This document shows positions 32,551-46,754 of a stretch of 64,000 nucleotides of DNA, in pieces. The DNA lies in contig CM048653.1 in assembly GCA_026413185.1 (NCBI GenBank), forward strand, positions 74,088,153-74,152,152, in the 5' to 3' direction. Source of the stretch: Pueraria montana var. lobata. Its lineage: Eukaryota; Streptophyta; Magnoliopsida; Fabales; Fabaceae. How positions within the stretch are numbered: position 1 is the first letter of the stretch; each line of letters starts with the position of its first letter. The notes below the pieces were generated by a model. That model saw nothing but the letters and a program-made list of their open reading frames with translations. It had not been told where the DNA came from and did no database searches. Made by a program: the position numbers and the translations under genes.

Positions 32551-35500
32551 AATTGTGTATATGTGCAGGTATTTTGATATAGAACATTGTTTTTAATCTT
32601 GTTTAACATTCAATTGGGTTTACATCCAAATTGTTTACTTGGTTGAATAGAAAACTGGAAGCAAAATAATTGCTTCATTTGTAGTCTTTAAGGAAAGACA
32701 CCCAAAACAAATTCATGTATAGTACTTTTGTTTGTAATTTAAGAATTTGACATAAATATAATAAAACTGGGTGTTGATTTAATAAGAATAAGAATTCTCC
32801 AATGTGTTTGAAAATTGAAATGTTGGGAGACAAAAGACATGAAACAGTTTTTGAATCTGGCCATGTTTTGATACAAGTCCTCGTGCAGTGGATTCATACT
32901 TCCATATCCGAAAAACGTTTTCTTAAACTAGCCTCAAAATACAACCTAAGGAACCCATTTATTGCACTTGCGTTGACTCCTTTTTTTTTTTTTTATGGTT
33001 ATAAATAAATTAGAAAATGTTTGAATTTTCTCTCGGTCTACACAGGAAAATTTGGTGATGTCAACGTAGCAATGATGTTTCATTAGCGCGACCTAAGTCT
33101 GCACGTTGCACCATACAATTGGGCGTTACCTATAGGTCTGTTTTTCAAGACATAATATTGAAATAGCAGTTAATAAAAGTCTAATACAAGCAAAATGGAT
33201 ATATAAGAGTTTTCAACTCTTTAGTATTTATCTATTTATATATATAATAATTTAAAGTGTATTGTTATTTAAATTTATTCTAGAGTAGATACTCTTGTTG
33301 TGTGTTTGAATAACTACCAGAATTAATTATGTCCTAAAATCATGGTAAAAATTTGAAAAAATAGAAGCAACTATTGTTGCTTTGGCTTGGGAATTGGGAT
33401 AAATTTTTCCTAGAGAAAATTTTCTTCCTTAAAAATGTTGTTTGGACTCACATAGGACTTTGCTAACTAAACCACTTGACATATTTTAAACAACTTAATT
33501 TATAAAAGTTTGTTTAATTTTTTTTAATGGTTAAGGGAGAGGCAAGGAAGAGAAAAGTTTGTCGATGGATGATTGAGCTTCTGACGTAAACATCATAATG
33601 ATTTTTTGAAGATATGGGCGAATGATAACTATTGCCAATGCTTAATTTATCATGAGATAAATGATATTATTATGTATGCCAGTAAAGGTTTAAGGAGACC
33701 CTCATTTTTTTTAATGTATTCTTTATTTTTGCCATGATACTGTTGTTTTTAGTTATTAATGATCAATATCTTATTATCTACCGTATTTAATTAAATAAAA
33801 ATTATTGTAAATATATTTTTAGATTTGAATTAAATGAATAACAACTAATTGTTAAGAAGTATTAGCACCCATACAAAGAGGATATTAAAGAAAACTTTAA
33901 TTTAATAAATATAAATTCAAGTGTAAGGATTTAAATCCTTAAGAAAATTATTTTAATTAACTAGTAAGAAGAGTTATACACTTGATTCCAATTATTTGTG
34001 CTTTTACATTAAAATTAAATTCAATCTATAGTTTATCCTTTGAGTAAAATATTATTATTTGAAAATAAAATAATATCTCGTCTTTAATTGATAAAAATTT
34101 TGTAGGAGCATAAAAATAGAACATTATAAATTTGACATTTACAGGGTAACTAGATCTTCTAGGAGTTAAGATGAAATTAAACCTTATTAACGAATGTCTT
34201 AAAAAGTGCATGTTAAAGAGCATTTAATATACTTTATTAAATACTTTTATTCATTCAAAACGATTACTATTAAATATTTTTAATTAAATACTTTATGTTT
34301 TTATATTCTTAATCAACTACTTCAAAGAAGCATAATAAAAGTATGGGAAAATTAAGAAGAGTGTATTGTTATAATTTTTATTTTAATAAAAAAATCACTT
34401 TTAATTTCTTAATCAGTGTCCTTAAATATGGTTAGCATTTTCCTAAATGTATAAGTTAGACTTTAGCATTCTCAAATAAACATGCACCATACAACACATA
34501 CACCATCAATGTTGTAGTCACTATTTACCATGTAACTATCAATATTGGTAGAATGCCAAACCATTCGTTCCTCAACAACTTGGGGAGGAAGAAGATGCCT
34601 TGCCTCCTCTGCTTTCCAAAGCCAAGTATTCTGACCTATCTGTGCAAGGAACCACGTCCTGAATGAAGAAGACCTAATAATATAAAATGCAAAAGCATGA
34701 CTCAAGGAGTGTTAACAATTTTCTAATATATTAGTAAGGCATTTACCTATGACCCCATTCATCAACTTTTCGAACTTACATAATACTCCATGTCCAAGGC
34801 TGAAGATAGAGCAATAGCATAAACAATATGTTAGCAAGTTCCACTTAAACACTTCATATAATAAGCAGAGTTTAGCACAGTTGATTGAATAATATGTGTG
34901 AATTGTTATAATTTTTCTGATATCTAAGTTAGATTCATAAAAAAAAAGACTTCATATAATAAAGAGAAATTCAGATTTATTAATTATCAATATTGTGTGA
35001 CATGATCAACAAATAATTGTGTTTCTTAAATATGTAGATAGAGATTCGATTTTCTGATAAAAAAATAATTATTAAGAGAATTCAATTACTTAAATAAATC
35101 TTTGTAGCTTGAAAAATTAGAACACACTTGAGAACGCATTTTGATTTTAACTAGTAACTCAATGCAAAGCAATAGAGATTATAGAGTAGTGTCTATAATG
35201 CATCTCATCCTTTCCTATATAGGTAGCTAGAAGAATGGAACTGCAAGCCCTTTCACACCTTTATGGCTTTGTTGGTGGTATATATCCATAGTACACAAGA
35301 ATTCCATAATTTCTATCATATATTTATCCATCTCATTCTTCCTTAGTATAGCTAGCCCTCACCTTCCTATCAATTAGACCATGTAAAACATTGGCCAAAG
35401 AAGTCAAAATTCATTAAAGTAAGGTTTCGTAAATGATTTGTGGAGGAAAAGAAGAAAACTCTGCCGCGTTGTTATTCTTCTTTGTGATAATGCCTCGTTG

Positions 35501-37545
35501 AAATCTCACCAAATCGACCAATCATCAATATGTTTGCTCGTAAAACATGGCCCGTAGCAGCTAATAATAATACATTGCGTCACATAATGATTATCAATCT
35601 ATACTTATAGTATTTCCCTATATGTATTATTATAACACTCCTTGATTAAAAAAAAAGTCATGGAAAGAATACGAAATTGACTCATCATAAGGAAGTATGA
35701 ACTATCGTCAATCAAGGAATGATGACGTTAATTACTGACATTGCAGGTTGAAATTTACTAAACATGTAACCATTGTAAAATAAGAGGATAAATGGGTAAA
35801 AAGTAACGTCGGTTTAACTATAAATATATATTAAAAGTTGTTGACATAAATAATTCAGTATTTATGTTTTTTAATCAACGATTAAGGTTTGATTCTCGAT
35901 TTACATAAAATCTAGAGAAACTATTTTATCTTAAAATAATCTGACTCAATGGAATAAAATTAGTTAAGTGTCAAAATAAAAATTTCTGCTACCATCTAAT
36001 TATAGGAAAAAAAAAACTATAAATGCATTATAATACTTTGTAGATATAAGATAAAGATAATGTATGTTTTTTTCTTATTATCATGTTATTGGTAAGGAGT
36101 ATCCAATAAAAATAATGTATGTAAATGTTTTTGAGATTGTTATTAATTTTTTTAAGTAACAAAAATAAAGTTTAAAATTAAAATTTTATGCAACTTTAAC
36201 CATAACTTTCTTCGTGTTGGGAAAGTTTACAAATAATCAAATTAGTTCCCATCTCCTGATGCATGAAATTCACCTTTCATCGTATATGATTTTAGAATTT
36301 TGGCTCAGAATCCTGATTTTCATTTCTAGCATTATATATAAAGCTTTTAGAATCAATCCTCGAACATAATAGAATGTGATCAATCTTTCTTATAACTTAC
36401 TACTAGTGTCATATAAATTATTTTTAAGCCATCATGATAATCTTTATCCTAATCTTTAATAGGGATAGTTTGTGACTCTGTGGCATAATCTCCTCACCAT
36501 GTACAACACATCCAACTTCTCCCATGAGCACCCAAAATCATGAAAGTGTCTCATCTCGTAAAAGAAAAAAGAAAGCTAGTCATTAGACAACAACCTAGAA
36601 CTAGGTCATACCCTATGCCTTTGCTTTTTAAAAAAAAAAAGACTAGAAGTAGCAGGGCAATGTGCTGTACATAGGTAAAGGGCAAGCTTCAGGTGCCATA
36701 TGGAGGTAGTTAGTGAGAGCCTTTTAGTCGTCATGAAAAGAGCCCAGTTTTTGTGCCTAGTGAAGGAAGATGTTGGGACGGTTTTGGGAGCTTGGTGATG
36801 GTGGTAAAGTAGCAATAAGGAAGAAGGAGAAGGCATATAAAATAAAATCAAGTTAATTATTTTTTAAAAGATCAAATTGGATCTTTATTTGACATTTTAT
36901 AAAGAATAATTCTAAATCATCCTATTTCATCTTTCTATTACCTTTTTATGGTAAGTTTTAAATGTATTTTATACTTCCAAGACATTAAATGTTTTTACTT
37001 TTCATTCAATACTTATCATAAAAGGTGGTAGGAGAATTTGTAAGAGGATGGAGTAAAAGGATATGTCATTACTCTTTTATAAAACACTTCACACGACAAA
37101 AAAAAAGTGTTTATTATCTTTTTGGTTTTTTTTTTAAATTTTTGTTTTTAATCTCTAATTTTAATTCTAACCAATCAAAGTTTCTAAATCTTTTCTCTGT
37201 TATCACTTTTAGTCTTTGTTATCAAGTAACAAAGTTAACTGATAAGTAATAGCGATATTGGCAGTTCAATAACTTATCACGTCATCAAAAAGAGTTTGAT
37301 AGAAATCATGTGTAATTTTTGTTGCTAAAGTGTGTTTTTAATCCATTATTTGTTCAAAACACTTTATGACGTCATACTAGTTGATAAGGAATTAAAATAT
37401 AGTTTACAAAAAAAAATCATGTGACTATCTCGTCAAACTCTTTAACGATGTGACAAGTTGTTATTGGAATGTTATCGTTGTTATTACTTCACTAGTTAAT
37501 ACTGTTACTTGATGGTAACAATTAAAAGTGATAACAAAAAAAAAA
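32551..37545. other. Intergenic, about 5 kb, no gene seen
   Basis: AT-rich, with poly(T) and poly(A) stretches and only short random frames. The 36450-36850 part is less AT-rich, but no reading frame or RNA fold with a known identity was recognised. Confidence 0.5.
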
Positions 37546-37797
37546 GGTTTAAATATCTTTTTAGTCCTTGCAAAATTATTTTTTTTGTTTTAGTCTTTGC
37601 AAATTATGTTTGTTTTATTTTTCGTCCTTAAAGTGGTTTAAATAACGCTTTAAATAATGAAAAAAATGCTATCTAAACCGCTTTAAGGACGAAAAATAAA
37701 ACAAACATAATTTGCAAGAACTAAAATAAAAAAAAAAATTGCAAAGATGAAAAACAAAAAAATGTTAAATTACAAAGACTAAAAACGTATTTAAGTC
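37546..37797. mobile_element. Foldback MITE
   Basis: The left end GGTTTAAATATCTTTTTAGT pairs with a right end ending ACTAAAAACGTATTTAAGTC. The interior is strongly self-complementary (TTATTTTTCGTCCTTAAAG pairs with CTTTAAGGACGAAAAATAA). No clean target-site duplication. Confidence 0.65.
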
Positions 37798-38001
37798 AAC
37801 AAAAGTATAGGACTTTAATCGATCAAATTTTAAATTAAAAATTAAAAATATAAATTAAAAAAATAGAGACTAATAAAATAGTAAACCCATAAAATAATAT
37901 ATTGTTATCTGAACAAGTTAAATATTTCGTAAATACTTTTAAGTCAAATAAATAAAGATCTACTAGTGAAGGAACTAATGTATCTTATATAAAAAACAAT
38001 A

Positions 38002-38550
38002 GGTAAAATATGTTTTTGGTCCATCATTTTATCTAAATTTTTATTTTTAGTTTCTTATAAATATTTTCTATATTTTTAGTCCGTGACATTAATTTTAACT
38101 GTTAAGTGATGTCGTGATGAACATAATTTGTGCTTGAAAATTTTCTGTTTAAGTTTCTAGCAGTTTTTAACTACTGCAAATTTTCTGGCAAACTAAAATT
38201 GTTAGAAATGTTAAAAAAATAATAAAAAATAAAAATATTGAATACTAGATTTTCTAAAATCACAAGAAATGTTGCAAAAGAAAACATTTCTGATCGCCAA
38301 AAAATTTGTAGCGGTTAAAAGTCACTAGAAACTTAATTAGGAAATTTTTGCACACACAGTTTATGTCTGTCATGTCATCACTTAACAGTTAAAATTAACG
38401 TTAGGAACTAAAAACAGAATAAAACAATTTATGATGGACTAAAAACAGAACAGAACAATTTATGAGAGACTAAAAATAGTAAAAAAACTTATGAAGGATT
38501 AAAAATAGAAATCAAGATAAAATAAGAGATCAAAAACATATTTTACCCCC
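38002..38550. mobile_element. Mutator-type MITE, ~549 bp (copy B, inverted relative to copy A)
   Basis: Ends GGTAAAATATGTTTTTGGTC and CAAAAACATATTTTACCCCC. It is flanked by AAAACAAT in a 9-bp duplication with one mismatch (37993-38001 and 38551-38559). Its interior matches the reverse complement of the element at 27500-28016, e.g. AAATTTGTAGCGGTTAAAAG. Confidence 0.75.
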
Positions 38551-38559
38551 AAAACAATC

Positions 38560-40225
38560 TTATAATTAAAACCTAAGGTTACCTTTATTTTTCAAAAATA
38601 AAACCGAGTCTTAACTAATTTTTTGAAAGTGTACTGTAGAACACATTGTCAAGCATCTCAGCCATACGCTTTCATATTCCAACTGAAAATCTCGTCCGTC
38701 CAAATCTGCCTCGATATTTTCGAACCTCTTAAAAGCTTTCATTATGTCGTGTCGTCAGATTCAGCTTCGAAAAACAGGCCAATGTTGCATATGGTTATTA
38801 AATTACCATAATGTTCCTATTTTCATCTCGCTTTACTCGAGGGAAGAGTAAGAGAAGGTAAGGGTAAAAATGGAAAATAAAAAATTATGAAAAAACAGTG
38901 AGCGCAGTTCACCTTTTCTCTGTCTCGTTGGTCTCCGTAAAAAGAAAAATCAGATATATAAAAAGGAAAATAGCTCTCAAAGCTATAGCGTAACTCGCGT
39001 TTGGAGAGCGTGGGCAAAAGACCAATTTACAATGAGTAGTATGTGGTAATTTTCTTTTTGTTGTGATTTAATTTTATAATTGTTACAGAAAGCAACTTTA
39101 TTAAAATTAGAGGTAATTCAATTAGTAAGATTAAAAGATGAGTTATTTTAATACATTTTTTTAAAATTAAAAGCAAGTTAATTAATAATAAAATTTAATA
39201 TAAATATTTTTATTCAACATTATTGTGCATGACTCATTTTATGGGCGGACAGATGTTGGAACGGAACGTATAGACAACATCCACCTTTTGAGCTTGGGCC
39301 TACGGAGGGCGAAGTCCCTGCAGTACGGTATAAGAGTGATACTGTAAATATGTATCATGGTTTATTCTATATAACTGATGTAACCTTATTTGTTCTATCA
39401 ATACTAGAAATAGAAATGTCTGCTCTGCTTCTAAAGACGTAGATACACTTGTTGAACCTTGTTATATCTTGTACCCATGTGTGTGTTTATCTGTTTTAGA
39501 ATTTTGATTGCTTTTGCTCACAAACATAAAATTACTTAAACTCAATTAATTTCTTAATGTAAAATAAAGTACGTGAAAACTTATCTAAAACTAAGTTACT
39601 TTCATTTCACATCCTTAAGAGAGAGATTTATTGGGTTAGTTTCTAGTCATTTTGTTGATTTTAATGCATGTAATTCTCCCATTTCTCTTATATTTGTGTA
39701 GATCTAAGCAAATGTCAAAATTGAAGAAAGTTTACTAAAAAAAGAGATTACTTGTGCTTCAAGACGCGATGCACGGCCATGCATCTCAAAACATGGTTAT
39801 GCATGCCAATGAAAGCCTTCTTGCTAGCTAGAAGGTCCAACACAGTCATACATCTTAAGCATGATCATGCTTGAAGTTGAGTTTACCACTTTGGAAAGAA
39901 GCACAACCATGCTGACAATATGCAGGGTCATGCTTATAATCACAATTCTCACTTCAAATTATAGGGATAAAATTGAGTAAAATTTGTAAAAGGAATAACA
40001 ATACTCTTGTTTGCACTGTTATTTTGAAGAAAAAAAATTATTCTTAAATTTATATTTGAGTAGATAGTAATTTTTGTTATTATCTTCATATTTTAAGAAT
40101 ATTAATATAGTTATATACACATTTTGAATAATCATTTATATTTCAGTTAATTAAAATAAGATTTGTTAAATAAGACTATTACATATCTTGAGATTGTAAT
40201 TTAATCACATGTATAATAACCTAAG
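38560..40225. other. Intergenic, possible retroelement debris
   Basis: Mostly AT-rich. Two less AT-rich parts stand out: 39240-39480 (starting near TGTTGGAACGG) and 39755-39945 with repeated CATGCATG/CATGCTT words. Both look like worn LTR retrotransposon DNA, but no boundaries or protein domains are visible. Confidence 0.4.
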
Positions 40226-40960
40226 CGACCTTCTGTTTTAGTCCAAAGCTAATAACCGAAAAGGTATTTTTTTCTTACTCGAAACCTAAAACATAAAAAA
40301 TAAGTTAATGATATAAGGCAACACATAAAATTTAATGTCAGATAATGACAAATTTAAGTAAATATTTCTTATCATCTACCAATAAGAAAAATAACAATAT
40401 GGTCAACCCTAGTTGTATATATCTCCTTGTCACAATGTTACTATTTTGCTCTATATTCTCGTCACCATGAGGATGCTCATCGATATGGGCATTATATTGG
40501 GGTGGGTTTGATAATTGAAGGTGAGAGGGTGATAGTGATATGTTGGAACATCATGCCTCATTGTTGTGTTTGTTACGAAGTATTGTGATAGTTAACCTTC
40601 TTTTTTAGTCGAAACCTAATAACCGAAAAGGTATTTTTTTCTTAGTCGAAACCTAAAACATAAAAGATAAGTTAATGATATAAGGCAATACATAAAATTT
40701 AATGTCATAGATAATGACAAAAATTTAAGTAAATATTTCTTATCATCTATCAATTAGAAAAATAACAATATGGCCAACCCTAATCGTATATATCTCCTTG
40801 TCACAATGTTACTATTTTGCTCTATATTCTCATCACCATGAGGATACTCATCGATATGGGCATTATATTGGGGTGAGTTTGATAATTGAAGGTGAGAGGG
40901 TGATAGTGATATGTTGGAACATCATGGCCATTGTTGTGTTTGTTACGAAGTATTGTGTTA
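40226..40960. repeat. 367-bp direct tandem duplication
   Basis: AATAACCGAAAAGGTATTTT at 40251 recurs at 40618, and the following ~340 bases are almost the same, with a few substitutions and small indels. The high similarity implies a recent event. Confidence 0.85.
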
Positions 40961-42059
40961 GTTAACAATTAAGTAATAATTAATATTTACCTTTTTTCAT
41001 GCATACTTCAATTTTATTGTTGTTACTATTTCCAGTCTATTCTTAAAACTATTTCCTTTATAGTTTTATAATGTTAATGTATTGATTAACAAAATGAAAT
41101 ATTATTTAGGACAATATTTTTCAATATTTTCCTCCACCTTTCTCCACCACCTGTCTAGTTTTCTTCGTCTCTCATTTAGTCCTCTCCACTACCTTATTCA
41201 TTTTTCACTAGAGGTGAAAATAAAAATAGTTTGGGCCAATTGGCCTAACACAAATATGCTTTTGAATATTAGGGTATGAGCTTTTAATTTTGACTATGAA
41301 TTAAATCTGAGCCATTTTAACCCATTTCAATCATGGTATGATCTAGGATTAGCCCAAAAAAGCATATGCAAATCGGAGTTTCATTGGACTTGGGCCTCAT
41401 TTTAAAAGCTCAAATTGAATCTTGACTTTTTTGCCCAACCTACTTCAAGATCTTAATTGGCTAGAACTGAACCTTCTAGATGAAATGTAGGACTTTAGAT
41501 TTAAGTTTTATGCATGAATGAAATTTGAACTCGGTTACCCCAATCCAATCATGTCCCTATATGGGCTTAGCCTACAAAAGTACGTAATAATCAAGCTTTC
41601 ACTAGGCTTGGGCCTTATTGTAGAAGCCTGAATTGAATCTAGGTTTTTTCTTGCTAGACTTGCTATAGCCCATGATATGCATCGAGTCTACAACCGACTC
41701 AACCTGAAGCCACTCAATGAAATATAGGGAATAGGCTTTAACTTTTAAGCATGAATTGAATATGGATCTTTTTAGCCCGATCTGATCATGGCTTAATCTA
41801 GGTTTACAAAATATTCTAATTAATATAATTTTAGGATTAAATTTATGTTTTAACTTATAAATGATTCAAATTAAGTCAATTAAGAAATAGCAAAAAAATA
41901 GATGTTACAATGGTACTGTTGACGAGATCCAGTCATACAATTATTCTTGAGAATTTTGCAACTCAAAGAGTCCATAGGCCTTAAATCCCAAGTCACAAAA
42001 TAACCATCTCTAAATCTTTCATGTGAATCTAGCTAATTAAGGCGCCCATTGTGTAAGGA
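40961..42059. other. Intergenic, no gene seen
   Basis: AT-rich, with some repeated wording (TTGGGCCT, AATTGAATCT, GAATTGAAT at about 41280-41800) suggesting an old degenerate repeat. No exon recognised. Confidence 0.45.
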
Positions 42060-42810
42060 TGCTCATAATAACCAGTTATAAAAAATTTAACCATAACCAT
42101 AATTAATAGGATATATAATAACCGGTTAATTAAAAATGGTTATAAAAATCAACCACATATGACAAGTGGTTATTATAATCAAACCATAACTATTACAAAA
42201 AATCAATCAGTTTAAATAACTGGCTATATAATCGATTATTTATCCAAAATCGGTTATATAACGAGTTATAACTAAAACCGGTTATATAACTAGTTATATA
42301 TCTTAAATTTATACTAATTGATTTTGGCCTTTAAAAAAAGTTTTAACCTTTAAAATTAATTTTAATTAATCATGACACAATTATTAATGCATAAAATCGG
42401 TTATAAAAATGTAATAAATATAATTTTTTTTAAACCAATTATATATCCATAAGCGGTTACATAATCGGTTATGGATATATACCCAGTTGAGGAATGCTAA
42501 CGACACTCTCTCTAACACTCTCTTTTTAATATTTTATATATGATTGGTTGAAATTGATTGAAAATCACCAATTTTTGTGGGTCTCACTTATAAATTAAGG
42601 GAAAGAGTCATTAAATGAGAAGTGTGACCTACAAAAATTGATTATTTTCAATAAATTTCAACTAATTATAGAAAGAGTGTTAGAAAGAAAGTGACAGAAA
42701 GAATGTCACTAGCATTCCTCAAATTCAGTTAAATAACTCATTGTATAACCGGTTTTTCAAAATCGCTTATGATTTGGTTATAATTAGGTTATTTAAATAA
42801 TGTAATCACA
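42060..42810. repeat. CCGGTTAT-rich repeat split by a MITE
   Basis: Many variants of AACCGGTTATATAAC occur between 42060 and 42488 and again at 42740-42800. The two parts belong to one degenerate repeat interrupted by the MITE at 42489-42720. Confidence 0.55.
42489..42720. mobile_element. MITE with GAGGAATGCTA ends
   Basis: Ends GAGGAATGCTAACGACACTC and, inverted, GAATGTCACTAGCATTCCTC. A related element lies at 46755-46954. The target-site duplication is not clear, so the superfamily is open. Confidence 0.7.
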
Positions 42811-43986
42811 TAAGTAGTCCTAACTTTGTGTCATTTCTTGGGAATTGCAAGAATGATTAGAAGGAGGAAGCGTTTAAATAGGTGTGATCAACTCGTAGAC
42901 GTCAGATTATGTTATTGAAACTCATTGATCTCTTGGGTTTGCTTTGAGTTCTAAAAATATCCGAGTACATGTTCTCTTCTTTTTTTATGAATTGGGTCCT
43001 AGGAGGTCAGGATAGGCTTCAAGACTCAATTACCCACCAATAAAGTCTTCGTATCGGTAACTGAAATCAAACTCATGTTCTTGTAAAATATGAGTTTGTT
43101 TCTCACCAAGTATATCAACCTTTATGCGTGACGTACATGTTCTCTAATATGAACAAGACCATTCAAAGACATGTCATAGAATCATCCATCCTTTCTTTAA
43201 CTTTTTCGTATGCGCCAACCTCTTAATGAGTAAAGCCAGAAGTACAAGGAAACACAGTAGAAAATCCAGCTAATCCATTCTATACCTACTTGCAATCCCA
43301 ACCCAATTTGCATATAAGTTAGATAAAAACTCGTGAAATATTCACACGTTTGACCCGCTTGTCTCTAAACAAAATGGATAAAAATGGGCATCGTTCTAAC
43401 ACAATCGTGCTTAGATTCGTTTGCCTTTCTATCTTTGGAAACATGGTCCTTGACAATTACTATGGGATATTAACATTGCTTTTGATATTTTCAAATTATT
43501 ATACTCCTCGCCACTGAATAGCTATTTCAATCCAATTGCATCATGTATGTTCGATACTCCCAAAATGATCTAATCATAGAAATCATGTAAATGATTGTGA
43601 ATTGCCACTGTGGAAATCTTAGCAGATTAAAAATAATTCTAGATATACTAGGGCATGGCTCGGGACAATATCAAATCTAATTAAAATGAATCTACTTCTA
43701 AACATGTTTAATTTTTCAAGTATTGATCTTTTTATTTTTATTTTTATTTTCAGTTTCTCCGTTCATTTACTGAATTAATGATGCCGAGGGATTTAATTTG
43801 GAAGATTTTTTTGGGTAAAACAACTTGGAAGATGTTGAAAGTTTGGATGTTACAAAAATTTTCTTTGTGACTTGAGTCCATAGATCTTAACCAATCTTGA
43901 AATTGATAATTGAACTAAGCTCAATATTCATGCATTTAGGCTACTATATCACAGTTACTTTAATAATAATAATAATAATAAAAATT
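42811..43986. other. Intergenic, no gene seen
   Basis: No supportable exon. It ends with a short (AAT)n run near 43961-43980. Confidence 0.5.
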
Positions 43987-44262
43987 TAAGCTTAAATATG
44001 AATTTAGTTTTTATAAGTTCATGCTTTTTTAATTTTGATCTTTGTAAGTTTTTTGCTTCATTTTTAGTTCATATAAGTTTGTATTTTTTCAATTTTAGTT
44101 CTTTTAAGATTTCAATTTTTTTAATTTTTAATTCCTATAAGTTCATTTTAGAAACTAAAATTAGAAAAACTTAAACTCAGACTAAAAATGAAACAAAAAA
44201 ATTACATAAATCAAAATTAAAAAAACATAAACCTACATGAATTAAATTTATATTTAAGCTTA
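43987..44262. mobile_element. Foldback MITE next to an (AAT)n run
   Basis: The left end TTAAGCTTAAATATGAATTT pairs with a right end ending AAATTTATATTTAAGCTTAA. The inside is built of TTTTTAGTTC/GAACTAAAAA-type words. Confidence 0.65.
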
Positions 44263-46754
44263 ATATTTATTATTTGACAGCAACTCTCACATCCTGTATT
44301 ATATAACTTACATTGCTTTGCTGATAAAAAATAAAAAAAACTTACATTGCTTCTGCATTCTAATTTTATCAAATAGTTAACTTCAAAATGAAGTAATGTA
44401 CTTTCTTGTAGACGTGGAAGAAGAAACTTTCTTCTCATTATTATCTATATATATTCCTAATTATTTTAGTGTTACTTTGGCAAAACACTAGAATTAATTT
44501 TTTTAACCGTAATAAATGTTTCAATACGAAATTTATGATTAAGATTAATCAGACATATATCATCAATTATATTTGATAATGTAAAATTAATGTTATTAAA
44601 ATGAATTGTACTTAATTTTAATCTTTGGGGTGTCGTTTTATTTGGGCATGCCAACTCCTGTAATGCATTGAACTCGAAATTGTACAGGAAATGATATTTA
44701 AATGCATTGGCGTAGTGAAAGCACATGGGTCTAGTATGAGTGGGGCCCACTGGAAACTAGTTTAATAGTATCCTCTTTCTGTGGCGTAGGAGAAGCCTTT
44801 CTCAGAACTGCGCTTTCATCATAATATTTAATGATTGATGCCAAGTTGCATGAGGTAGATGTTTGGCTGCTCCTTGTAATTGTAACTATTATTATTATTA
44901 TTTTCTTAAATTTTAGAAAGAAAGAAGCCCAAACACGTCACCTCAATGGACAACAGAGGACTTTGACGTTTCAAAACTAGACAGGTCATTAATTTTAGTC
45001 CTATAAAATATAGTGTTTTTAATTTTAATTTTAGTCTTATAAAAAATATTATATTGTTAATACATATATTTTTATTTATTCAATAAATAGATATTATTTT
45101 TTCTTTATAAAATATGAACATAAATTAATAAGAATTAAGTTAGAGATTTTTAAATTTATAAAAAAATCGTATTGTATGATTTATAAATAAAATGTTTAAT
45201 GCTAAAAATTCAAATAAATTTAATTCATGCATAGACTTTATATGTGAGTTTTTATTTCTCTTAAAAATATTTTTTAAAGAAATTATAAAGTCTAAGCATT
45301 TAAAAAATAAGTTAAAACCAATTTTTTGCCATTATTTTTTTTTTCCACTAAATTTAGCTCGCGGTCCAATCGTTTTTTTTGCTAATATTTTACTCCTTTA
45401 ATTTTTTGAAACATCGATCTAAACCAGTAACATGACTGATTCATTGATTTTTCAATCAAATTCTGCAAATAGATCTAAGTTATTTAATCATTGTTGCTTA
45501 ACATTCTTAGGAAACATTTTTTTATTTGATATCATTGATTTTTAATGCATGAACTAATATTTGTGTTGGGAACAATGTTCAGTAAGCATCTTGTAGTTTA
45601 TATTATCTTACGTTAATTTTATATAAAGGATAAAAATAGAATAAAAATAAAATAAAAGTACAATAAATTAATTGCAATATAATAAAATTATATGAATAGT
45701 ATTATTATTCAAGTTTTAATGCAGTACGTGCTTTGATAGCATGTTGCAAATAATCATCGATCCTTGTCATCCATGGTGGTCTCGTGACGGCACCACAATC
45801 GTACAAGATAGAAAATGGAGAGGACCACATTCCAACCTTGTGGTTTCTTTATAAGTTTATTTGCTCCTTTTTTTTTTTTTTTGTAATTAAGTAAAAACAT
45901 TTGCTGCATAATTAATTACAAGAGTTGTGTTGTATTGAGTGTGAGTATTCATTGTTTTTAAATTATATTTGTAAAGTTAGTTTTTATGAAAAAATATACA
46001 TTTGCAGGGTGGTACACGAATATAAAATATTTTAGATTTGGTATGGTGATCTTAATGCTTGGTTGGAAATAGGAAATAGAAAAAGTAGCACAAAGTGAAA
46101 TAAAGCATACATATGGGAAGACTATTAGGAGGCTCACGAATTATTCTTCGTTTTTGAGTGAGAGCATTTTTCATGTTAATAAAAAGTTTTTTAAACATTA
46201 AATAAAATATAATAATATATTTGTTTTGTAATTTTAGAGTACATTTTTAAAATATATAAAAATGATAAAAAAAAATGTTATACATTTATATTACATATAA
46301 TATTAATTTTTCATATTCAATGAGGTTGGTAAGAAAATAAATGATATACAATTGGAAATGACGCACTAGTTAGGCATAGTTCAGTTGTCAAATCCACAGG
46401 GGTTGCCAAGATAAGGCTCGAAGGGTCAACATCTGTATGATCGTTAACCGTCTTTGTAGTTGACTAAAAATAAAATTAGGAAATTAAGCGTTGAATTATT
46501 GAATAAAGTGAGTATACGCTTAGAATTTTGGTTCTAATTAACACGATGCAGGTTTAGAATTAGTTTATGTTCTAAACATGACATAAATCCAAAATATAAG
46601 TACTTGAACGTCTCAAGAAATCATATAATCCATCTCAAAGGATTCTGAAGTGAGAATATATAAAACTGTAGTTATTCACTTAGTTTAGAGATTGATTACA
46701 AGGTTGTATATACAGTTTCAGATTTTTTTATCAGCAAAGTAATAATATTACTAA
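44263..46754. other. Intergenic, no gene seen
   Basis: AT-rich. Short segments of ordinary composition near 44630-44960, 45720-45840 and 46360-46460 were inspected; none gives an extended reading frame with recognisable similarity. Confidence 0.5.

Noticed and set aside
36640..36700. Segment AGTAGCAGGGCAATGTGC that faintly resembles miR164
   Set aside because: Too many mismatches and no complementary arm nearby to form a precursor hairpin.
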